From: JBAXAM01 sp037142515
GTDB lineage: Bacteria > Pseudomonadota > Gammaproteobacteria > UBA9339
Direction: 5' to 3'
NCBI GenBank assembly: GCA_037142515.1
Contig: JBAXAM010000018.1
Location: 1-26,188, forward strand
Length of the DNA: 26,188 bases
Part shown: positions 1 through 8,185 of the stretch, piece by piece
Numbering within the stretch: the stretch's first letter is position 1
Layout of the letters: each line of letters starts with the position of its first letter
The notes under the pieces: model-generated
Told to the model about the DNA's origin: nothing
The model's database searches: none
The model's input: only the letters and a program-made list of their open reading frames with translations
Made by a program: the position numbers and the translations under genes

Positions 1-2
1 TA

Positions 3-425
3 CAAATATGCTGCCTCGTCAAAAATAATTTACAGAAAGGATGTTACACTACCACCAGCTTCGGTTTAGCAGAAACATCAATGATATTTTTTGCTGTAAT
101 AGCACACAAAGGTTCTGAAAGTTTTGCGTTAGCTGTAAACCTACGCCACTACAATTTATCTATAAAAAACATTCAAAAAATTATAACTATATTTTCTTTC
201 ATAACCCCTCTAGGTATTTTTGTAGCTTCTCTCGTTATGTATACACTGCAAACCAGCACAGGAAATATCTTAGGGGCTACTTTAAACGCAGTCGCTGCAG
301 GAACCTTCTTGTATCTAGGTGCTGAACACATGGTTGAAAAAACTAGATCATTCGAAAGCCCCATTGAAATATTAGCATTAATACTAGGTGTAATATTAAT
401 GGCTGCAGTGGCTATTTGGGTTTGA
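3..425 (+). CDS. ZIP family metal (zinc/iron) transporter, 3' part only
   Basis: This is the C-terminal part of an inner-membrane divalent-metal permease. The frame is open back to the left window edge, so the start lies outside; the first ATG, at 81, is internal. The visible protein holds the ZIP transmembrane-V signature, HKGSESFALAV, where His, Lys and Glu match the HK-x2-E-x-FALG metal-site motif of the family. At least two more hydrophobic segments follow and the chain ends in a membrane helix, as ZIP proteins do. The TGA stop abuts the lapB stop, which lies on the other strand with no base between them, so there is no room for a separate terminator. Family assignment is fairly safe; the metal transported cannot be read from this fragment. 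Confidence 0.72.
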   Translation, partial: QICCLVKNNLQKGCYTTTSFGLAETSMIFFAVIAHKGSESFALAVNLRHYNLSIKNIQKIITIFSFITPLGIFVASLVMYTLQTSTGNILGATLNAVAAGTFLYLGAEHMVEKTRSFESPIEILALILGVILMAAVAIWV

Positions 426-1589
426 TTAATCTCCTTCCAAACCATGAATCGGCTTTACTGAATTCCAACGCTTGCAACTAGGACATTGCCAATACAATTG
501 CCTACCAGCAAAGCCGCAATGGACGCAACGATAGATGGGTTTACGTTCAGAAAGTTTATCGATAAACTCCTTGAGTAATAATAACTTATCTTTCGTATCA
601 GGATCAGCACTATTTATATACAAACCCAGCATACGCCTTAAACCACGTATCGAAAGGCAGCGGTGACTTTGATTTGATAGGTATTCAATCGCAGCCACTT
701 CTCCTTGCTTATTACAAATATAATCTGTCATAGCAAGCACAAAATAAATTCGTGGATTTTCGGCAATATATTTTGATAAATAACCAACAAATTCCTCTTC
801 ACAATTTATTTTTTTATAACAATCGGCCAAAAGCTCAACAACTTCAGATATATATTCTGCATCCTGCTCATATACATGTCGAAAAGCATGAATAGCCAGT
901 TTATATTCACCAGACTCGATAAAAAGTCTTCCTGAAATAATGCTGGCGCGTGCGCAATGCTTGTCGTAAGACAAAGCCTCTTTTAAATATTCATGTGCTT
1001 GCTGGCTTTGATTGTCATAGCGCGACAGCTCTGCCAACTCACAGTAATAATGAGCAACTGCATTATTCACATTTATATTGCTTAAACTTGCTAATTTTTT
1101 TGCTGTAGCAATTGCCTGTTGCCAATCTTTTTGCTGCTGATATATATTAATCAGATTATTCAAACTACTAACAACATCTCCCTCAAGCTCAATTAATTCC
1201 AAAAATAAGCGTTCGGCACGATCTAATACTCCTGCACGCAGATAATCCTGCGCCAACTCAAACAGTGCTTGCATACGTTGCTTTCGATCCAATTGTGGAC
1301 GAGCTATAAGATTTTGGTGAATGCGAATAGCACGATCTACTTCACCACGACGCCTAAATAAGCTGCCCAAGGCTAAATGTGTTTCAACAGTATCGGTATT
1401 TACTTCAAGCATTTTAATAAAAACATCAACAGCTTTATCAGGCTGTTCGTTAATCAAGTAATTTAAACCAAGAAAATAATCGTGCTGAACTATAGGAGGT
1501 TCAATTTCAATAGTTTTTTTGTGACGATAACCAGCATACCATCCAGAAACAGCAGCGACAGGAAGAAGCAGTAGTAATAGTTGAAACAT
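426..1589 (-). CDS. lapB: LapB (YciM), TPR protein controlling LpxC and LPS assembly
   Basis: LapB is an inner-membrane-anchored cytoplasmic scaffold that promotes FtsH-dependent turnover of LpxC and so sets LPS synthesis. The 387 residues match the usual length of about 390. An N-terminal membrane anchor (about residues 1-17) is followed by tetratricopeptide repeats (about 35-330). A rubredoxin-like C-terminal zinc module has two CxxC pairs (C355/C358 and C369/C372; RCVHCGF and QCPSCKRW). It lies 18 bases downstream of lapA, in the order rpsA-lapA-lapB that is typical of gammaproteobacteria, which supports the call. No strong ribosome binding site is visible, so translation may be coupled to lapA. 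Its stop abuts that of the convergent ZIP gene. Confidence 0.93.
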   Translation of the reverse strand: MFQLLLLLLPVAAVSGWYAGYRHKKTIEIEPPIVQHDYFLGLNYLINEQPDKAVDVFIKMLEVNTDTVETHLALGSLFRRRGEVDRAIRIHQNLIARPQLDRKQRMQALFELAQDYLRAGVLDRAERLFLELIELEGDVVSSLNNLINIYQQQKDWQQAIATAKKLASLSNINVNNAVAHYYCELAELSRYDNQSQQAHEYLKEALSYDKHCARASIISGRLFIESGEYKLAIHAFRHVYEQDAEYISEVVELLADCYKKINCEEEFVGYLSKYIAENPRIYFVLAMTDYICNKQGEVAAIEYLSNQSHRCLSIRGLRRMLGLYINSADPDTKDKLLLLKEFIDKLSERKPIYRCVHCGFAGRQLYWQCPSCKRWNSVKPIHGLEGD

Positions 1590-1607
1590 AAATAATTGCT
1601 AGAAAAC

Positions 1608-1895
1608 TTACTCTCCCTTGATGGGAATTGAGCGCAAGTTTTTAACTTCTTTTTCAACAAGCTTCAGACGCGATTTCAACCGAAAATTATCTCGTTTTAT
1701 ATTTATCCAAGAAAATATAGATGCCAATAAACCAAGAAAAATTCCACCGCCAAAAGCAAAAACCAATAATAAGGAAAGAGTGAATGTCTTTGAATCTAGG
1801 TAATAGTTGAAAGAAACAGGTACGGAATTTAAAGAAGTAAATGTTAAACCAGCTAACATTATGACCAGCAAAACTAAATACGAAAGTATGCGCAT
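1608..1895 (-). CDS. lapA: LapA, small inner-membrane LPS assembly protein (DUF1049)
   Basis: LapA is a short membrane protein that works with LapB in LPS biogenesis. The 95 residues contain two transmembrane segments (about 3-22 and 38-62) and then a basic, heptad-like cytoplasmic tail (about 66-90), the standard plan of DUF1049 proteins. A good ribosome binding site, GGGAGG, stands about nine bases before the ATG. The gene sits between rpsA and lapB. In most relatives ihfB lies between rpsA and lapA, but here only 73 noncoding bases separate them. Confidence 0.9.
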   Translation of the reverse strand: MRILSYLVLLVIMLAGLTFTSLNSVPVSFNYYLDSKTFTLSLLLVFAFGGGIFLGLLASIFSWINIKRDNFRLKSRLKLVEKEVKNLRSIPIKGE

Positions 1896-1906
1896 AAACC
1901 AATCCC

Positions 1907-1955
1907 TCCCGTCACTACAAACCTAACACCATTTGCAATATTCGCAATGACGGGA
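1907..1955. repeat. Inverted repeat in the rpsA-lapA gap
   Basis: Perfect 8-base arms, tcccgtca (1907-1914) and tgacggga (1948-1955), are separated by 33 bases. The right end reads ttcgcaatgacggga, which resembles the tips of short dispersed palindromic elements known in several AT-rich proteobacteria. No T-run follows on the minus strand, so it is not a typical terminator. It occupies the place where ihfB is usually found. Whether other copies exist in the genome cannot be seen from this window. Confidence 0.5.
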
Positions 1956-1968
1956 TCATTCATGTCAC

Positions 1969-3624
1969 TTATTCAACATTATGCCGAATTTGCTCTTTGA
2001 GCAAATCACCCAATTGTGTGTTGGCAGGTGCATCAGAGCTACCAAGCTCTGGTTGCATTTCTTTGATGGATAAATTAACGGCGCGACTCTTTTTATCAAC
2101 ACCAAGCACCCTAGCCTCAATACTATCACCTTCTTTTAATAACTCAGAAGCGTCTTTGACTTTCTCGCGACTAACATCAACAGCCTTAACTTTACCAGAA
2201 ATACCATTACCCAAATCAATTGTTGCAGACTTGGCATTGACTTCAGTAACTGTACCACTAACTACGCTTCCCTTTGGATGTTGATCTAAATAATCAGTAT
2301 AGACATCAGTCTCTAACTGTTTAACACCAAGCGAAATCCGCTCACGCTCAGCATCAATGGCCAAAATAACAGCTTCAATATCCTGTCCTTTTTTGTAATT
2401 ACGAATGGCTTTCTCACCTGGTTCAGACCAAGAAATATCAGAAAGATGTACCAAACCATCGATATCACCATCAAGTCCAACAAAAATTCCAAAGTCAGTA
2501 ATCGACTTAATCTTACCACTTACTTTTTCGTCTTTGTTGTGCACATTAGCATATTCTTTCCATGGATTTAGCTTACATTGCTTCATACCCAAAGAAATGC
2601 GACGACGATCTCCGTCAATTTCAAGAACTTTAACTTCAACTTCTTGGCCTTGAGCTACAACCTTGGCGGGATGAATGTTTTTATTAGTCCAGTCAATTTC
2701 AGACATATGAACTAAGCCTTCAATACCAGGTTCAATTTCAACAAAACAACCATAATCAGTAATGTTAGTAATACGACCAAACAATCTTGTACCTACTGGA
2801 TAACGGCGATTAATATCACGCCACGGATCATCCGCCAATTGTTTTAAGCCCAACGAAACACGGTTTTTATCACGATCGTACTTTAAAACTTTAACCTTAA
2901 TTTCATCACCAAGTTTTAATACTTCATTTGGATGGCGAATGCGTTTCCACGACATATCAGTAATATGCAACAAACCATCAACACCACCAAGATCAATAAA
3001 AGCACCATAATCTGTAAGGTTTTTAACTACCCCGGTAATAATCGAACCTTCTTCTAAACTACTCAATAATGCGTCACGCTCTGGAGTGCTTTCAGCCATC
3101 AACGCAGCACGACGAGACACTACAATGTTATTCTCTCTTTTATCAACTTTGATAATCTTGAAATCAAGTTCTTTGCCTTCTATATATGAAGTATCGCGCA
3201 CTGGCTTAATATCTACCAATGAGCCTGGTAAAAAAGAACGAATCTTATTAATTTCTACAGTAAAACCACCACGAACACGCTCAGTAACAATCCCCTTTAC
3301 CGTTTCCCCATTGGTAAAAGCATTTTCCAATGCTTGCCATGACTCAATACGTTTGGCTTTTTCACGTGAAAAAGTAGTTTTGCCGGTACCATTCTCAAAA
3401 GCTTCCAAAACCACATCAACAACATCACCAACAGCTACCTCTAATTCGTTATTTTGATTACGGAACTCGTTAACCGGTATATATGATTCTGATTTTGATC
3501 CAGCAGCGTATACGATCACAAAATCAGGGGTTATATCAATTACATCAGCTTTTCTAGTAGCCCCACTTTGAAAATCTATATTTTGTATACTTTCAGCAAA
3601 TAGCTCCGCAAAATTTTCTATCAT
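1969..3624 (-). CDS. rpsA: 30S ribosomal protein S1
   Basis: S1 binds mRNA on the 30S subunit and helps initiation on structured or weak-Shine-Dalgarno messages. The 551 residues carry six OB-fold S1 repeats, with the repeated motifs LTDYGAFIDLGGVDGLLHITD, ITDYGCFVEIEPGIEGLVH and ITDFGIFVGLDGDIDGLVH, and align with E. coli S1 almost throughout. I chose the ATG at 3624 (MIENFAELF, compare E. coli MTESFAQLF) with GAGAG about nine bases upstream; a GTG five codons earlier would overlap the cmk stop and leave that site inside the gene. It lies four bases after cmk, so the two are probably co-transcribed. Confidence 0.97.
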   Translation of the reverse strand: MIENFAELFAESIQNIDFQSGATRKADVIDITPDFVIVYAAGSKSESYIPVNEFRNQNNELEVAVGDVVDVVLEAFENGTGKTTFSREKAKRIESWQALENAFTNGETVKGIVTERVRGGFTVEINKIRSFLPGSLVDIKPVRDTSYIEGKELDFKIIKVDKRENNIVVSRRAALMAESTPERDALLSSLEEGSIITGVVKNLTDYGAFIDLGGVDGLLHITDMSWKRIRHPNEVLKLGDEIKVKVLKYDRDKNRVSLGLKQLADDPWRDINRRYPVGTRLFGRITNITDYGCFVEIEPGIEGLVHMSEIDWTNKNIHPAKVVAQGQEVEVKVLEIDGDRRRISLGMKQCKLNPWKEYANVHNKDEKVSGKIKSITDFGIFVGLDGDIDGLVHLSDISWSEPGEKAIRNYKKGQDIEAVILAIDAERERISLGVKQLETDVYTDYLDQHPKGSVVSGTVTEVNAKSATIDLGNGISGKVKAVDVSREKVKDASELLKEGDSIEARVLGVDKKSRAVNLSIKEMQPELGSSDAPANTQLGDLLKEQIRHNVE

Positions 3625-3628
3625 ATTA

Positions 3629-4285
3629 TTAACTCTCACTAAAAACTATTGTGTTCCAAGCAACACGAATTAAGTTATTAATTAACTGTAGCACTTCATC
3701 AACACCCAGCTTGGTAGTATCAATTATTACTGCAGTCGGATCTGGTTTTAAAGGAGCAACAACACGACTTTCATCACGAATATCGCGCTCCATCAAACCC
3801 CGTAAAACCGCGTCGAGGGTAGCATTTATACCGCAACCTTGCAACTGCAAAAAACGCCTTCTTGCCCTTTCTTCAACACTTGCAGTTAAAAATATTTTGA
3901 GTTGTGCATTGGGAAATACCACTGTTCCCATATCACGACCATCTGCAACTAACCCTGGTAATTTACTAAAACTACGTAAAAAATTGGTGAGAGCAGCACG
4001 AACTTCGGCAATTATCGCTATTTTTGAGGCCATAGCACCACATTCCTCGTTACGGATTGCGCCTCCAAATTGATCTATAAGCTCGTGATTTAACTCTGAA
4101 ATCGCAGCAACTAAGGCGGGTACATTATTCAGCTGAATATTATTCTGAATAACCACTAAAGCAAACGCACGATAAACAGCTCCGCTATCTAAAAAATGCC
4201 AGCCTAGCCTTTCAGCCGTAAGTCTACTAATTGTTCCTTTGCCAGAGCTACTTGGACCATCGATTGTGATTATTGGGATGTTAAT
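3629..4285 (-). CDS. cmk: Cytidylate kinase, probably started at AUU
   Basis: Cmk phosphorylates CMP and dCMP with ATP. Reading upstream of the first ATG/GTG-type codon (GTG at 4156) restores the whole N-terminus: ITIDGPSSSGKGT (P-loop, about residues 6-18), LDSGAVYR (nucleotide-binding motif), then GRDMGTVVFP and ERDIRDESR farther on. The missing start is therefore upstream of the P-loop, but that frame has no ATG, GTG or TTG before an in-frame stop. The best candidate is ATT at 4283-4285, with AGAGG at 4293-4297 seven bases away, giving 218 residues. It overlaps the gyrA 3' end by 16 bases. Compared with E. coli Cmk (about 227) roughly 12 residues are missing between the CMP-binding region and GRDMG. 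Function is near certain; the start codon is inferred. Confidence 0.9.
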   Translation of the reverse strand: MNIPIITIDGPSSSGKGTISRLTAERLGWHFLDSGAVYRAFALVVIQNNIQLNNVPALVAAISELNHELIDQFGGAIRNEECGAMASKIAIIAEVRAALTNFLRSFSKLPGLVADGRDMGTVVFPNAQLKIFLTASVEERARRRFLQLQGCGINATLDAVLRGLMERDIRDESRVVAPLKPDPTAVIIDTTKLGVDEVLQLINNLIRVAWNTIVFSES

Positions 4286-6837
4286 TGCGGTCCCTCTTTT
4301 TCTTCTTCTTCTTCTTCTTCTTCTTTTTCTTCTACTTTCTGCACGCCAACAAGACCCTCACCTTCACCAAGATTAATCAAGCGTACTCCCTGAGTATTTC
4401 TGCCAATAATTGAAATCTCATCAACACGTGTTCGAACAAGCGTTCCCTGATTGCTAATCAGCATAATTTCATCACCAGCATCTACCCAAATAGCACCAAC
4501 CGCCTTGCCATTACGCTCACTAATCTGGATAGCAATAACGCCTTGAGCACCTCGATTGACAACCGAAAAATCAGAAATAGTAGTGCGCTTACCATATCCA
4601 TTTTCAGTAACAATTAAAATTATTCCTTCTGGGTTAGCAATAGCAAGAGAAATAACTTTCTGATTAGCTTTCAAACGCATACCACGCACACCTCTTGCAG
4701 TACGACCCATCGGCCGAACATGATCTTCAGAAAATCTAACTGCCTTGCCGGCATCACTAAAAAGCATTACTTCCTGTTTACCATCTGTCAAAGCCACATT
4801 AACTAAATTGTCGTCAGGTTGTAAATCAACTGCAATAATCCCATTGGAACGCGGATTGGAAAACTGCTCAAGTGCTACTTTTTTAACAGTACCTTTGGCG
4901 GTAACCATAAAGAGATAATGGTTTGCTAAATATTCTCGAATTGGCAAAATAGTATTAATGCGCTCGTCTTTTTCTAGTGGAAGCAAATTCACCAATGGTT
5001 TACCGCGAGAAGTTCTATTGCCATGTGGCAGTAAGTAAACTTTAAGCCAATAGACTTTGCCCTTATTCGAGAAGCACAAAATAGTATCGTGCGTATTGGC
5101 AATAAACAGGCGTTCAACAAAATCCTCTTCTTTAACTTTGGTCGCTGTCTTTCCCCTACCACCACGACGCTGCGCTTGATAGTCAGCAACTGCCTGAATT
5201 TTGGCATACCCTTCATGCGAAAGCGTAACCACCACATCTTCGGGTGTAATCAAATCTTCATGAGTTAGATCTTCTTGAGTATCAATAATTTCAGTACGGC
5301 GTTTGTCAGAAAACAACTCCCTCATCTCTAAAAGCTCTCTGCGAATAACTTCAAGTAATAAATTTGGCGACGCTAAGATATCAAGTAATTGTTTAATACT
5401 ATTAACTAATTCTTTGTATTCATTAAATATTTTATCTTGCTCGAGTCCGGTCAAACGATGCAATCGCAAATCTAAAATCGCTTGAGCCTGAACATCTGAC
5501 AAACGATAGTCCCCATTTTTAGTCACTCCCAATCCATCTTCAAGATCATCTGGACGCGAATACTCAAGCATTGTTTTGACAAAGCCAACTTGCCACGTAC
5601 GAGCCAATAATTCCTGCTTGGCAATCACAGGGTTACTTGATTTTTTAATTAAAGCAATCATTTCGTCTATATTGGCAAGCGCGACACTTAAGCCCTCTAA
5701 AATATGCGCTCGCTTACGCGCTTGTTTTAGTTCAAACACCGAGCGCCTAACAACTACTTCGCGTCGATGTTTTAAAAAAGCCTCAAGCAACTGCTTTAAG
5801 TTAAGAGTTTTTGGTTGCCCATTATCAAGCGCAACAACGTTAATACCAAAAGTAACCTGCATTTGCGTATTTAAAAATAAATTATTCAAAATTACTTCGG
5901 CAATTTCGCCCCTACGCAATTCAATTACTACGCGCATACCATCTTTGTCAGACTCATCACGAACAGCAGTAATTCCTTCAACTTTTTTCTCTTTGACTAA
6001 TTCAGCGATACGCTCAAGCAAGCTTGCTTTATTAACTTGATATGGCAGTTCATCAATAATAATTGCCTGTTTGTGACTCGTCTCATCGCTTTCAATAGTA
6101 ACCTTGGAACGTACACGAATTTTGCCACGACCAGTACGATAGGCTTGCTCTATCCCAGCCCTACCGTTAATAATACCGGCAGTTGGAAAATCTGGTCCGG
6201 GAATAATTTTGATTAAATCACGTATTTCAATTTCAGGATTATCAATCAGAGCAAAACAAGCATCAATGACCTCGCCTAAATTGTGCGGAGGAATATTAGT
6301 CGCCATACCAACTGCTATGCCAGAAGAACCGTTGATTAAAAGATTGGGTAAACGTGTCGGTAAAACTTCAGGTGCAAACTCTGTGCCATCATAATTTGGT
6401 GCAAAATCTACGGTTTCTTTATCAAGATCGATCAGCAAATAGTGTGCTATTTTCGCTAATCTAATTTCGGTATAACGCATTGCTGCCGGAGAATCACCGT
6501 CAACGGAACCAAAGTTTCCTTGACCATCAACCAATGGATAACGCAGTGAAAAAGGTTGAGCCATACGCACAATCGTATCGTAAACAGCACTATCACCATG
6601 AGGATGGTATTTACCAATTACATCACCAACGATACGTGCGGATTTTTTATATGGCTTATTGTATTCATTACCAAGCTCACGCATAGCGTATAAAGAACGA
6701 CGATGAACTGGTTTTAGGCCATCACGAACATCTGGCAGAGCCCTACTTACAATAACGCTCATTGCATAATCAAGATAAGAGCGTTTTAGTTCGTCTTCAA
6801 TATTAACTATAGTTATTTCTTTGGCTGGCTGAGTCAT
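4270..6837 (-). CDS. gyrA: DNA gyrase subunit A
   Basis: GyrA is the breakage-reunion subunit of the type II topoisomerase that adds negative supercoils. The 855 residues align with E. coli GyrA from the first methionine. The catalytic tyrosine is in AAMRYTE (Tyr122), the quinolone region reads HPHGDSAVYD with the susceptible-type Ser83 and Asp87, and the GyrA box is QRRGGRG in the C-terminal beta-pinwheel that wraps DNA. The extreme C-terminus is an acidic Glu-rich tail encoded by a GAA repeat. The gene is followed directly by cmk, whereas many relatives have serC, pheA and aroA between them. A promoter with an extended -10 lies about 50 bases upstream. Confidence 0.98.
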   Translation of the reverse strand: MTQPAKEITIVNIEDELKRSYLDYAMSVIVSRALPDVRDGLKPVHRRSLYAMRELGNEYNKPYKKSARIVGDVIGKYHPHGDSAVYDTIVRMAQPFSLRYPLVDGQGNFGSVDGDSPAAMRYTEIRLAKIAHYLLIDLDKETVDFAPNYDGTEFAPEVLPTRLPNLLINGSSGIAVGMATNIPPHNLGEVIDACFALIDNPEIEIRDLIKIIPGPDFPTAGIINGRAGIEQAYRTGRGKIRVRSKVTIESDETSHKQAIIIDELPYQVNKASLLERIAELVKEKKVEGITAVRDESDKDGMRVVIELRRGEIAEVILNNLFLNTQMQVTFGINVVALDNGQPKTLNLKQLLEAFLKHRREVVVRRSVFELKQARKRAHILEGLSVALANIDEMIALIKKSSNPVIAKQELLARTWQVGFVKTMLEYSRPDDLEDGLGVTKNGDYRLSDVQAQAILDLRLHRLTGLEQDKIFNEYKELVNSIKQLLDILASPNLLLEVIRRELLEMRELFSDKRRTEIIDTQEDLTHEDLITPEDVVVTLSHEGYAKIQAVADYQAQRRGGRGKTATKVKEEDFVERLFIANTHDTILCFSNKGKVYWLKVYLLPHGNRTSRGKPLVNLLPLEKDERINTILPIREYLANHYLFMVTAKGTVKKVALEQFSNPRSNGIIAVDLQPDDNLVNVALTDGKQEVMLFSDAGKAVRFSEDHVRPMGRTARGVRGMRLKANQKVISLAIANPEGIILIVTENGYGKRTTISDFSVVNRGAQGVIAIQISERNGKAVGAIWVDAGDEIMLISNQGTLVRTRVDEISIIGRNTQGVRLINLGEGEGLVGVQKVEEKEEEEEEEEKEGPQLTSQ
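4283..4297 (-). promoter_or_regulatory. Ribosome binding site and AUU start of cmk
   Basis: On the minus strand AGAGG (4297-4293) is followed by seven bases and then ATT (4285-4283), an ideal spacing. The frame gives an N-terminus (Met)NIPIITIDGP that lines up with E. coli Cmk residues just before its P-loop. AUU starts are known from infC and pcnB, where weak initiation is sensitive to IF3. The site lies inside the last codons of gyrA, so cmk translation could also be coupled to gyrA. Confidence 0.6.
4300..4323 (-). repeat. GAA trinucleotide repeat at the gyrA 3' end
   Basis: Eight uninterrupted GAA codons on the minus strand (TTC on plus), flanked by AAA and more GAA codons, encode the Glu-rich tail of GyrA. 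Slippage in steps of three would change only the length of the acidic tail. In the cmk frame the same bases read as AGA (Arg) codons, but they lie upstream of the proposed cmk start. Confidence 0.85.
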
Positions 6838-6873
6838 ATTTTCTGTATAAAAATCAAAAAGTTATAAATTAAC

Positions 6874-6893
6874 TGCAATATTGCATTTTAGCA
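6874..6893 (-). promoter_or_regulatory. gyrA promoter with a palindrome at the start site
   Basis: On the minus strand an extended -10, TGCTAAAAT (6893-6885), stands about 48 bases before the gyrA ATG. No good -35 is seen at the proper distance; the region is T-rich. A perfect 12-base palindrome, tgcaatattgca (6874-6885), begins at the -10 and covers the expected transcription start. It could be an operator, though chance palindromes are common in AT-rich DNA. Confidence 0.45.
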
Positions 6894-6919
6894 CAAAACT
6901 GGGTTAAAAAAAATGAAAA

Positions 6920-8185
6920 TTACGCAAAAATTCGCTCTAAATCCGCGCGGCTGATACGAAGCCTCAAATGAGAATTACCATGCTCATCTATCGCTTCGGA
7001 TAAAATAGCGTTATTTTGATATAATGCAGCTCGAATTTGGCCAGCATGCGGCAATAGACAAATATCAATCTCTAAAATCTCAGGGGATATAATCTGTTTT
7101 ATGGCATCTATCAATAAATCAACTCCTATGCCATCAACCGACGACATCCAAACTCGCTCTGAATCATTATTTGTATCTACATCAACTCGCGGTTCAAATT
7201 CATCTAACAAATCGATCTTATTTAAAACCTGTAACTTAGGCACTTGAGCAGCTCCGATTTCTTCCAACACCTTATTCACCACTTCAATTTTTTCATTTTT
7301 CCGCGGATCATTAGCATCGATTAAATGCAGTAGCAAATCAGCTTCTCTAGTTTCTTCTAGCGTAGCATGAAAAGCTTTAATTAACTCATGCGGCAAATCG
7401 CGGATAAAACCAACAGTATCAGCAACAATCACTGCACCGAAACCTGGCAACTGAATACGCCGTAAAGTTGGATCTAAAGTAGCAAATAACTTATCTGCCA
7501 CATAAACTTTCTCTGATGTTAATAAATTAAATAAGGTTGATTTACCAGCATTGGTATAGCCAACTAATGCAATAGTTGGTAAGGCAGCACGCGTACGCGC
7601 ACGTCGATTTTGTAGACGTTGGCTGGCTAACTTTTCTAAACGTTGTTTGACGCTGGTAACTTTTTGCCGCAAAATTCGTCGATCAAGTTCCAGCTGTGAT
7701 TCACCTGGACCACCACGCACACCAATACCACCACGCTGTCTTTCTAAATGAGTCCAACCACGCACTAACCGTGTAGCCAAATGCTCAAGCTGCGCCAATT
7801 CAACCTGTAATTTACCTTCAAAACTTCTCGCTCGCTGCGCAAAAATATCTAAAATTAAATCAGTACGATCAAGCACGCGACACTGCAAAAATTTTTCTAA
7901 GTTGCGTTCTTGAGCAGGTGAAAGGAAATTATTGAAAATAACAAGATCAGGCTTGTGAACTAAAACACTTTCCCTGACTTCTTCGGCTTTACCACTACCA
8001 ATAAAATATTTAGTATCCGGAGCCTCACGCTTGCAAGTAACAACGGCAACTACAAAAGCACCAGCAGACGTTGCTAATTCATGAAATTCTTCCAAATCTT
8101 GTGTGAGCCAAGCAGATTTTACAAAATCCACATGAACTAAAATAACTTTTTCGCGTCCCTGCTGACTGGACAAGCTCAGCGTCAT
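6920..8185 (-). CDS. hflX: HflX, ribosome-associated GTPase
   Basis: HflX is a GTPase that splits stalled 70S ribosomes under stress. The 421 residues are the usual length. The N-terminal HflX domain (about 1-200) holds SPAQERNLE, ILDIFAQRA and the glycine-rich GGIGVRGGPGESQLE linker. The G domain has G1 GYTNAGKST (209-217), G3 DTVGF (256-260) and G4 NKID (322-325). It overlaps the end of rnr by four bases (ATGA), so the two are translationally coupled. In E. coli hflX follows hfq; here its partner is the exoribonuclease gene rnr, which links ribosome rescue to RNA decay in one transcript. The T-rich stretch after the stop lacks a clear hairpin. Confidence 0.96.
   Translation of the reverse strand: MTLSLSSQQGREKVILVHVDFVKSAWLTQDLEEFHELATSAGAFVVAVVTCKREAPDTKYFIGSGKAEEVRESVLVHKPDLVIFNNFLSPAQERNLEKFLQCRVLDRTDLILDIFAQRARSFEGKLQVELAQLEHLATRLVRGWTHLERQRGGIGVRGGPGESQLELDRRILRQKVTSVKQRLEKLASQRLQNRRARTRAALPTIALVGYTNAGKSTLFNLLTSEKVYVADKLFATLDPTLRRIQLPGFGAVIVADTVGFIRDLPHELIKAFHATLEETREADLLLHLIDANDPRKNEKIEVVNKVLEEIGAAQVPKLQVLNKIDLLDEFEPRVDVDTNNDSERVWMSSVDGIGVDLLIDAIKQIISPEILEIDICLLPHAGQIRAALYQNNAILSEAIDEHGNSHLRLRISRADLERIFA

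Noticed and set aside
3629..4156. Shorter cmk beginning at GTG 4156
   Set aside because: It would lose the P-loop and the LDSGAVYR motif, which are coded intact in the same frame just upstream.
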